Of a stretch of 15,770 nt of DNA, positions 8,837-15,770 are shown in pieces. How positions within the stretch are numbered: the first letter of the stretch is position 1; the number at the start of each line of letters is the position of its first letter. Location of the stretch: the NCBI GenBank assembly GCA_016758965.1, contig JAEPRB010000514.1, positions 1 to 15,770 on the forward strand. Reading direction: 5' to 3'. The notes beneath the pieces were generated by a model. The model saw only the letters and a program-made list of their open reading frames with translations. It made no database searches and had not been told where the DNA came from. The translations under genes were made by a program, and so were the position numbers. Source of the stretch: Circinella minor (taxonomy: Eukaryota > Mucoromycota > Mucoromycetes > Mucorales > Lichtheimiaceae).

Positions 8837-9762
8837 ATGCCTACACCGATCGATCGTGAAAAAGTAAATGTTTAATGACCATTATTGACATTACTATTTA
8901 TCGATGACTAACCTCCCCCACCTTTTTTTTTTATTTTATTATATTCAAACTTTTATACATATTATAATAGGAATGTCCTTTCTTACTTCGAATCTTTACA
9001 AAAAATAATGGCCATCACGCGTAAGTTTCAAATATTAACTTTATAAATATATATAAAAGTCAAATTTAAAATCGATGAGTCCATTTTTTTAACCCTTCTT
9101 TTTTTTTTGAAAAAAAAAAAAAACAAAAAACAAATATAGAATAAATGAATTTCAAATAAATAGTGTACCATCGTCAGACGAACTTCAATTATATACGTGG
9201 TAAAAATAATAATAATAACAAAATCTTTTATAAATGAATCTCTTTTTCTTTTTTCTTTTTTTTTTGGCTCTTCTTGTTCATTAAATATATAAAACCATTC
9301 ACTTAACAAATAATAATAATAATAATAATATTTTTATTTTTTTTCAGGAGAAACGCGACATTATATGAATTAGCTCAACTTATTCAAGAAGTTATTCCAG
9401 AAGCAAAACATCATGACGCTCGTATTGCATTTCGATTAATTTATTTGGATAGTCAACGCGCTGCTTATCGTTCTCGAGATATTGGACGTGTCATGAATAT
9501 AAAACAAAATCAAGATCAATCAAAAACATTGGATGATTGTAATTTTTATATTGGTGATTATTTAGATGTAGCTATCTATATTGGACCTCCACCACAACGT
9601 AATAATAATAATCCAAGACGTACTAATGATTGGGGACGTGATAATAATCGACGTGGTGGTGGACGATTTGGAGGAGGAAATGGAAGAGATAGAGGAGGAT
9701 TTCGACGAGATGATCGATCATTTGGTGGTGGTGCAGGTGGAAGACGTGGTGATCGTTTTTAA
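8837..9762 (+). CDS. SAP18: SAP18-family protein with Gly/Arg-rich tail, four exons, 183 aa
   Basis: Exons 8837-8863, 8971-9020, 9140-9199 and 9348-9762 join in phase (552 nt); introns are 107, 119 and 148 nt. The joined protein starts MPTPIDREK, continues ECPFLLRIFTKNNGHH, then VPSSDELQLYTW and ATLYELAQLIQEVIPEA, and ends its fold with FYIGDYLDVAIYIGPPP. These are, in order, the hallmark stretches of Sin3-associated polypeptide p18 (human: PIDREK, NNGRHH, VPSSELQIYTW, GDYLDIAI). The SAP18 ubiquitin-like fold is about residues 4-128. Family members bridge the Sin3 histone deacetylase complex and, with RNPS1 and Acinus, the ASAP/exon-junction complex in the nucleus. Residues 130-183 are an added Asn/Arg/Gly tail with RGG-like repeats, unlike the short tail of human SAP18. 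No other in-frame start lies nearby, and the start fits the family's PIDREK position. Confidence 0.93.
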
Positions 9763-10108
9763 ATGATGTAAAAAAAAAAATAATAACTTTTAAGAATATC
9801 AAGGATTCTTTTATATATAACTTCTTTGTTATTCCCCCTCCCCTCCCCCTCTAAACCTTTTTCTCAACCATTCTTTTCAATATACATAAAAATAAAAACA
9901 CATACACACACACACTCTCTCCCTCTACTTTTTTTTCTATATAAATATAAGAAATCAACTAAAAAAAAAATAAAAAATAAAAGATGATTTGGATTAATAA
10001 ATAGTAATTTTTTTTTTTTGCGGGATTATCCATTATTATTATTTTTCATACTAATGCAAAAGTAGTTTTTTGGTTATCAGCTTCTATACTTTATAAATTA
10101 TATATGCT
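9763..10108 (+). other. SAP18 3' flank and GWT1 upstream region
   Basis: These 346 nt separate two genes on the same strand. An AATAAA at 9891-9896 is a plausible polyadenylation signal for SAP18. Around it lie C/T-rich patches and a short (CA)n run near 9899-9914. The GWT1 promoter must fall in the rest; I could not assign a TATA box. The two-codon upstream frame is listed separately. Confidence 0.5.
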
Positions 10109-10112
10109 ATGA
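10104..10112 (+). promoter_or_regulatory. Minimal upstream ORF (ATG CTA TGA) overlapping the GWT1 start codon
   Basis: An ATG at 10104 opens a two-codon frame whose stop, TGA at 10110-10112, shares two bases with the GWT1 ATG at 10109-10111. Ribosomes starting at the first ATG would terminate directly on the main start. That could lower GWT1 translation or allow termination-reinitiation. It matters only if the transcript begins upstream of 10104, which the sequence cannot show. Confidence 0.5.
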
Positions 10113-12053
10113 TACGCGATGAAGATTATAAACGCGCTCAAGTAGAATGGGTTTCTAATTGTACTGGTGGTTCCATTCAAGAAATCTTGGCTGTATGTTC
10201 TTCACTTATTGTAAGTTAATATTATTATTTTGAGTTGAATAATAAATAAAAAAAAAAAAAGTTCTTTCAAAATGATGACAAGTGAAAAACAATTCTCTCT
10301 CTCTCTCTCTCTCTTAACAATAATGTCAATCTTTATTTTTTTATTTTCTAGGCTTCTCATGTTTTATGGAGTGTATTAAATAAACGATCCGTCATTCTTA
10401 TTCATGGATTTTGGATTCAACTATTTATTTATATTGTTCCTGTCATGGCAAACCAAACTATTTTGGCTGATCATGCTCCTTTAGTCACACTTGGTATTCT
10501 TTCACTTGCTTTACTTGTTTCCTTTATGATTCCTATTTCAACACTCTCCAAAAATGATAAAGAAGCAACAAGTCAAATGGGATATAAATCATATCTTACA
10601 GTATATCGAGCTGGAATCATGATGTTAACATGTTTTGCTATCCTTGCTGTTGATTTTCCTATTTTTCCACGTCGATTTGCAAAAGTTGAAACCTTTGGAA
10701 CATCTTTGGTAAAATATAGAAAAAGGGTTTATAATAGTTGAATTGAAGGGGAGGAAAGGATTGAATTATATAGATAATAACTAAAAATAAGGGAATATAT
10801 ATATATATATATATATATTAGATGGATGTAGGTGTAGGAGCTGTTGTATTTTCTTCTGGTATTGTTTCTTCAAGAGCTTATTTATATCAAAATTCAGGAG
10901 AAACTAAAATTCGAGAATTATTGAAAGCTATTCGTTCTGCATTACCTATTTTAACTTTGGGATTTTTAAGACTTATTCTTACAAAAGGAGTGGATTATCA
11001 ACAACATAATTCAGAATATGGATTACATTGGAATTTCTTTTTTACATTGGGATTTTTACCTCCTTTTGTTACATTGGCTAGTTTCTTATATCAATGGATT
11101 CCATTTTCTATACTTGGATTAGCTACTGCTACTTGTAAGTTTTATATGTAGATATTAGAGAGAAAAGAAGGTTTTTTTTTTGACAAAAGCTCAAATAAAA
11201 TAAATAGGTTATCAAATTGCATTATTTCAAGGTTTACAAGAATGGATTTTAGAAACACCTCGAGTAGATTTAATTAGTGCCAATAAAGAAGGAATTTGTA
11301 GTTTTGCAGGTAAAGATCAAATATATATATTAAATATCATCTTCATGTACTAAAAAAAACAATAATAATTAGGATATCTTGCTATATTTTTACTTGGATT
11401 GGATTCTGGTATTATTGTATTCAAAAAATCACTTGATAATACATTAGAATCAAAATGGTTAGGTTTAAGTAATAAATCATCTAATACAAAACAAGTGGCA
11501 GCTCAATTGACTTTACGTGCCCTATTTTTATGGATGATACTTATTAATTGGCAATTCTTTGGTGAAGAGAATGAATTTTTTCAAGTTTCTCGTCGTATGG
11601 TAAAGTTAATTTATTTATAGGTGATATATATATTTTTTATGGGCTAATAAAACTTTATATAATATTTATGTAGGCAAATTTACCTTATGTTATTTGGGTA
11701 GTTGCATTTAGTTTGACTTTATTATCATCATTAGTATGGACTGAATATTTTATTCCTTGTCCTGGTCGTGGTCCAGAATTATTAGATACAGTGAATATAA
11801 ATGGACTTTTAACTTTTCTTTGGGTAAGAACTTTATTATTATTATATATTATTTATTATTACAACAAAAGAAATTAACTAGTTTTAAAATGTCTATATAG
11901 GGAAATATACTTACTGGATTAGTAAATCTTAGTATGAGAACTCTTTATGCATCAACATTAACAAGTTTATCCGTTTGTTTTGGATATATGGTAATAGTCT
12001 CAATATTACCATGGATTTTATGGCGTCATTTTTATATTAGAATAAAGTTATAA
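10109..12053 (+). CDS. GWT1: GPI-anchored wall transfer protein 1 (GlcN-PI inositol acyltransferase, GWT1/PIG-W family), seven exons, 467 aa
   Basis: Exons 10109-10210, 10352-10708, 10822-11134, 11208-11309, 11373-11599, 11674-11823 and 11901-12053 join in phase (1404 nt). Introns are 63-141 nt with GT...AG ends. The protein is a multi-pass membrane protein of about the family's length (yeast Gwt1 490, human PIG-W 504). Family signatures seen are NCTGGSIQEI (residues 17-26), DFPIFPRRFAKVETFGTSLM (135-154, across exons 2/3), EYGLHWNFFFT (218-228), ANKEGICSF (282-290), SRRMANLPYVIW (across exons 5/6) and TGLVNLSM near residue 422. By family knowledge it transfers an acyl chain from acyl-CoA to the inositol of GlcN-PI in the endoplasmic reticulum, an early GPI-anchor step needed for mannoprotein delivery to the wall. 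It is the target of manogepix-type antifungals. The frame from 10445 alone misses the first 65 residues. All signature stretches are present and no frame break is seen. Confidence 0.95.
10294..10314. repeat. (TC)n tract in GWT1 intron 1
   Basis: Alternating TC over 21 nt inside intron 10211-10351, about 37 nt before the acceptor. It probably also serves as a pyrimidine-rich element near the 3' splice site. Confidence 0.85.
10795..10818. repeat. (AT)n tract in GWT1 intron 2
   Basis: Alternating AT over 24 nt, immediately before the acceptor AG at 10820-10821 of intron 10709-10821. Length variation here would change the distance to the splice acceptor. Confidence 0.85.
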
Positions 12054-12086
12054 AATGTAATTCAATAATCATATCTTCAAATATTT

Positions 12087-12092
12087 AATAAA
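12087..12092 (+). terminator. AATAAA polyadenylation signal of GWT1
   Basis: A canonical AATAAA hexamer 34 nt after the GWT1 stop codon, in a T-rich context. In an AT-rich genome the hexamer is frequent by chance, so the distance is the main support. Confidence 0.4.
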
Positions 12093-12279
12093 TAATATTA
12101 TACATCTCCATTCATTAAGTAGTACTGCTCTTTTATTTTATATAATAAAGTCCTGCCAAAATTGATTGGCTTCCTTTTCTTGATCTATCTGAATAGTTAT
12201 CAATATGTAGTTATCATTTAGTTTATTATTACATTGTTATTAAAAAAAAAGAGCCACTAACATTACTATGTATCCAAAG

Positions 12280-12300
12280 TTTTTTTTTTAAAAAAAAAAA
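12280..12300. repeat. T10A11 palindromic tract (second copy)
   Basis: Ten T followed directly by eleven A, identical in length to the tract at 8047-8067. It lies about 230 nt beyond the GWT1 stop. The flanking sequences of the two copies look unrelated. Confidence 0.7.
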
Positions 12301-12578
12301 TAATGTATGGTATCACCAATCGTCGTATCAACATATTATCAAGTTTATTTTAGTACGTAGGTACCTTCACCCCATATATATCAAAGAAAGGTTCACCATT
12401 CAACAGATAGATTACAATAATTTATTAGCTTTAGTAGAATAAAACACAATATATTTTTCATAGAGTCGTATTAAATAGAATATGTTAAAGAGAAGGTACG
12501 TAACCATTTTTTTCATTTAGTAAATTAATAAAAACCGTGAATAAGATGAAAGTTTCAAATTTACGGGTGATTGAATAA

Positions 12579-12884
12579 AGGAATTCATCTTTAATCTTAT
12601 GCAAGTTTGTTTGTGCTAGAGCTCTCTTTGTACATGGAAACTTTTTCCTTGGATATGCAATAGCTTACAAAGGTACCCTAATGCTCCATTAAGATGTGCT
12701 ATTCGATCCTCTTTTCATTCCACGAACGTGGGTTTTAAAGCAGAGTAAGGGAATATCATCAGTTGAAATTGTTGTGCATGATTTTGTATATTTGTTGAAG
12801 AGACAGAATAATGACTTGATTGTGATGATGATTTTTATTTTTATTTTTACTTTTCTAAACAAAAGCGATTTCTGCAACTGTTAA
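12579..12884 (+). pseudogene. Possible decayed coding fragment, family not recognised
   Basis: One reading frame on the plus strand runs from 12579 to the stop at 12882-12884 with a single internal TAA at 12690-12692. It gives 37 codons before the stop and 63 after. The first part includes KFVCARALFVHGNFFLGYAI and the second VLFDPLFIPRTWVLKQ. Its base composition appears richer in G+C than the surrounding DNA up to about 12800, where it dissolves into T-rich repeats. I recognise no family. An overlapping open frame exists on the minus strand (12689-12877), so the coding strand is uncertain. Chance openness is a real alternative. Confidence 0.15.
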
Positions 12885-13406
12885 AAGTTTAGATCATGAA
12901 TAGGTGTTAACTATTGAGTGTGTTGTTTATTCACACACTGTATTAACATAATAAATTCATATAACTTATATAAAATCAAACACAATATGAAAACAACTCT
13001 TTATCTTTAAAGATAATTATATATTTGGCAAAAGTAAGTTCAGTTTCAAAGAGTTCAACATAATTGGATTACGTTGTCAATTCAATTTAGCGAAATGAAT
13101 GAGAACATAAAAGTTTAATGGCATCAAATTACAATGCTCAACTTTTTCAAAAGGGTTCACCTTCATTCCAGGTTTCCCCCCCCCCCTTTATTATTGCTAA
13201 GTATGCAATAAAACTTTTCTTTTTCTTATGATAGGGTATTAAAAAAAACCATGAGATATATACATATACATTCAAACTTTTATTTTTATTATTATTATAA
13301 TATCTACCCTTTTTAGGTGAAACAAACTGCACTCTTTTGCAAATGAAATTGTTTCTAAAAGAGATAACATATATAACAACTACTTTTAACTTTCTGAAAC
13401 CATTCA

Positions 13407-13426
13407 GGGCAGAGGGAGGGCGAGGG
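13407..13426 (+). promoter_or_regulatory. Canonical G-quadruplex motif
   Basis: Four GGG runs occur within 20 nt (13407-13409, 13414-13416, 13418-13420, 13424-13426), with loops of 4, 1 and 3 nt. This fits the standard G3N1-7 pattern. Another cluster, GGGG-A-GGG-T-GGG, follows at about 13454-13465. Such runs are rare in this AT-rich window. The location is between two converging genes, so a link to termination is conceivable but unproven. Confidence 0.5.
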
Positions 13427-14526
13427 TGAAGAACTTTATTCTAAGACTAAAAAGGGGAGGGTGGGTATTTTTATCAATACCATCATCTTAAAGTGTCAAC
13501 CACCTTTATTTATCTTTTTTTATTTTTATTTTAATTTACAATTTATAACTTTTGAATGAGGTTCAGAAGTTAAAAGTAGATCTTACAGTTAAGTAAGAAA
13601 AAGTTGTGTTAAAAGAAAGAAAAATAGAGAGTGGAGAAAAATGGGACTTTATCCTTTTTTATTTTTCTGTTTGAAATTCCGTCGCATGCTTTGCATAATG
13701 AGTCTCACAATTGAGTGGGGGGGGTTTGCTTTATGATTATTATTTGTGCTCTGTGAATGGTGATTTAAAAAAGGGTAAATAAAATGGTGCCAAGGCAACC
13801 ATTGTCATGGTAATAATCATAGTTTGACATGTATTCGAACGTTCTTTTATAGCCTTTTTTTTAAGTCTTTTTTTTTTATTTTTTTCATGGTCCGTGCTTA
13901 CCAATAATCTGTATATGATACTACTCATTTCTTTTTTTTTTTTACAAAACTCTAATAACTTTTGCAAATGAGTGTATATACAATGTTCTAAAACGTACTA
14001 TTATTTTTATGACTATGAGAACAGTAGACCCGGTAACTTTAATAATAGACATAAATTATTGAGCATACTGTATGAACGTTTTTATAATAAAATAAAGATG
14101 CTGAATAATGAATTAATATATATACATATATATATACGTACAAAATTCACCATATTGTATAATACGTATTACAATTATTTATATTTTTTGAATTAATTAT
14201 CGTGGGCCAACATTCAAGTGAAGATACGTAAGAGAAGGACTATACGAGAGAGCAAAAAAAAAAAGACAAATATAATCCGTACGTACGTAGATCTAACCAA
14301 ATACAAATGTATCATACTAGATACTTCAATACATGAGTGTCTCAACAAACGAATTTATTCTGAAATTTCATAAATTTCTTTTTTGTCTTTATACCATCTA
14401 TGGGGTAGGGGAGACTTATGAAATTAATGTGAGTCAATTTGCTATATACTCATCAATTTTATAAACCATATCACACACGTAACAATGCTGAGTATATAGT
14501 ATTAAAAACTATTATTATTCAGTAAG

Positions 14527-15770
14527 TTACCATACGTATTTAACATTTTTTACTCTTTCATTTATGTATGATACACTGTCGTCCGAAAGTTCAATACATT
14601 CTTCCATGTTCAAACTACACAATCCTCTTGTATTGTCAGCTAAATGTTTAATTCCTTCTTCTGTAATTTCTGTGATTAGTTCTAGTGTAACTGTTTTAAG
14701 GTGTTCCATTTTGCAGAGCACATTCAGTACATCATCTCCGATATGATTGATATCCGCAAACATGACTTCAGTCAAATGATGACCCATCTTTTGTAAAAAG
14801 ATCAGAAAACTTCCATCTGATGGTACAGTACACTTTCCCGTAAAATTAACTCTGGTAATTGTTTTTATTTCAGTAAGGATATCGAGGACATCATCCGTAA
14901 CAAAGTCACAATAATTGAACCAAATCTCTTTGAGTGTTTTCTCCGATGGTGAAAGTTCTGCATAATACTTGAATAACTGTACAATTGCTGATGATCGTTG
15001 ATACTCATTACCATCATCGAACCTAGCGTGAGAGAATGATAAAATTTCTACCGGGAGGGATTTTATCAAGGTATTGACAATCATGGGTATATTGGGTTTG
15101 TCCACAGCTGAAAACATCCGGAGTGAAGTGGCTACACATGATTTTATGGATTGTAAAAACATCGATTCAACCACATTATGAGCGCCAGGCCAGTAAGTCA
15201 AATACTGTAACCGTTCAAAATACCATTCTTCATAAACGGGTATAAAATTAGGATATGGTTCCCCGTGAGCTTCTTGTTCCTCTGGCATCTGTGTATTAGC
15301 ATACACCGTCTGTAATGATTTTTGATTTTTTCGCAAAAGTCTTAGAAAACTATCGGTTTGCGCACCATCTCCTCCATTTGGAGTATAAATTTCTCGTAAA
15401 CCACGGGGACCATCGTAAAATTCTTCGTCCTTTTCTTCTAGTGAAGTTACTTCATAACCTGGATTATAGGCAAAAATTTCCAAATTGTCATTGTATAGTT
15501 CGTCGACAGCATCAACAACATCGAGTGTACATCCTTCTAGGCATAATCGTCGGATTTTGGGACAATATTGTAACAATGGCTTGAGCATTTGACCCGTAGT
15601 ACATGACGTTGTTAATTCTACATCAATAAGTGTATTGTAAGGTCCGGCTAAGTTTTCCATTTCACCAATAAATGCATCCAACGGGCAATCGACATTCATC
15701 ACTAATGTTTGGAGGTTCTTGCAGTAAAACAATAAGTCCGATATACGGATTTTGTTATCTTTGTAATCTG
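14527..15770 (-). CDS. Leucine-rich-repeat protein, F-box/RNI-like, 5' part beyond the window
   Basis: The stop is at 14529-14527, and the frame stays open without introns to the right edge: 413 residues, with the N-terminus missing. A TTG at 15732 could be misread as a start, but the frame continues upstream of it (KIRISDLLFYCKNLQTL), so the gene is truncated only by the window. Repeats of the RNI/AMN1 type are visible: CPKIRRLCLEGCTLDVVDAV, FTGKCTVPSDGSF, LKTVTLELITEITEEGIKHL and LCSLNMEECIELSDDSVSYI, that is, leucines at regular spacing with Cys or Asn capping and an ITxEG-like turn. In fungi such proteins usually carry an N-terminal F-box and act as substrate adaptors of SCF ubiquitin ligases. 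The F-box would lie outside the window, so this role is inferred. Base composition is less AT-biased than the flanking DNA, as expected of real coding sequence. Confidence 0.8.
   Translation of the reverse strand, partial: DYKDNKIRISDLLFYCKNLQTLVMNVDCPLDAFIGEMENLAGPYNTLIDVELTTSCTTGQMLKPLLQYCPKIRRLCLEGCTLDVVDAVDELYNDNLEIFAYNPGYEVTSLEEKDEEFYDGPRGLREIYTPNGGDGAQTDSFLRLLRKNQKSLQTVYANTQMPEEQEAHGEPYPNFIPVYEEWYFERLQYLTYWPGAHNVVESMFLQSIKSCVATSLRMFSAVDKPNIPMIVNTLIKSLPVEILSFSHARFDDGNEYQRSSAIVQLFKYYAELSPSEKTLKEIWFNYCDFVTDDVLDILTEIKTITRVNFTGKCTVPSDGSFLIFLQKMGHHLTEVMFADINHIGDDVLNVLCKMEHLKTVTLELITEITEEGIKHLADNTRGLCSLNMEECIELSDDSVSYINERVKNVKYVW

Larger units (their letters stand above)
12054..14526. other. 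Convergent intergenic block between GWT1 and the LRR gene
   Basis: These 2473 nt lie between two 3' ends. The DNA is AT-rich with many stops, and I recognise no complete gene or RNA gene. It contains a possible GWT1 polyadenylation signal (12087-12092), a T10A11 palindrome (12280-12300), a coding-like but broken stretch (12579-12884), a C run near 13177-13189, a G-quadruplex-type motif (13407-13426) and seven TACGTA hexamers. For the LRR gene, TTTATT at 14354-14359 reads AATAAA on its strand. Confidence 0.55.

Noticed and set aside
9581..9766. Plus-strand frame rich in Val, Ile and Asp overlapping the SAP18 tail
   Set aside because: It is a shifted frame of the Gly/Arg-rich exon; the SAP18 frame is fixed by the conserved fold upstream.
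10445..10741. ATG at 10445 as start of a short membrane protein
   Set aside because: The frame is the middle of GWT1 exon 2; the upstream exon and family motif NCTGGSIQEI place the start at 10109.
7500..14500. tRNA genes in the two large intergenic blocks
   Set aside because: I looked for B-box-like GGTTC...CC and its complement; the matches near 12391, 13149 and 13561 lack paired arms and an A box at the right distance.
15730..15732. TTG at 15732 as the start of the LRR protein
   Set aside because: The frame is open beyond it to the window edge with repeat-like sequence, so the gene simply continues outside.
1..15770. CRISPR arrays, integrases, transposase genes or a defence cluster
   Set aside because: No regularly spaced repeats, terminal inverted repeats with target duplications or mobile-element proteins were seen; the content is ordinary fungal housekeeping genes.

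Overview
The window is fungal nuclear DNA, most likely from an early-diverging lineage such as the Mucorales (Mucoromycota). This is inferred from several things seen in the sequence. Intergenic DNA is very AT-rich, with long poly(A)/poly(T) and (AT)n tracts. Genes are broken by short GT...AG introns, mostly 63-120 nt with gtaagt-like donors. GWT1 is the fungal version of its family, and the F-box/LRR-type protein at the right edge resembles those abundant in Mucorales. No sequence search was possible, so the lineage is a judgement and not a proof.

Layout, left to right. (1) 1-149, minus: the edge of a partial coding stretch that resembles gamma-glutamyltransferase but has no room for its 5' half. 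(2) 150-701: low-complexity 3' flank of CHD1, with a tRNA-like patch near 264-336. (3) 702-7097, minus: a complete six-exon CHD1 chromatin remodeler, reconstructed here as 1725 aa, whose start codon appears to lie on a coding exon of only 7 nt. (4) 7098-8836: a 1.7 kb divergent intergenic region. (5) 8837-9762, plus: a four-exon SAP18 gene (183 aa) with a Gly/Arg-rich tail. (6) 10109-12053, plus: a seven-exon GWT1/PIG-W GPI-inositol acyltransferase gene (467 aa). (7) 12054-14526: a 2.5 kb convergent intergenic region holding one possible decayed coding fragment. (8) 14527-15770, minus: the 3' part of a leucine-rich-repeat protein, open to the window edge.

Functionally, CHD1 (nucleosome spacing on transcribed genes) and SAP18 (Sin3 histone deacetylase and exon-junction/ASAP-type complexes) are both chromatin/RNA factors. 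They share one divergent upstream region, which could allow coordinated expression, although this is not demonstrated. GWT1 acts in the endoplasmic reticulum and has no evident link to them. All three gene models were built by joining exons whose phases agree and whose joined proteins match family motifs; single-frame reading would miss most of SAP18 and split GWT1.

I found no mobile element with recognisable coding capacity, no CRISPR array and no convincing new multi-gene system. The observations most worth checking are the 7-nt start exon of CHD1, the Gly/Arg tail on SAP18, the stop-over-start uORF before GWT1, the concentration of TACGTA palindromes in the two gene-free blocks, and the truncated left-edge fragment.
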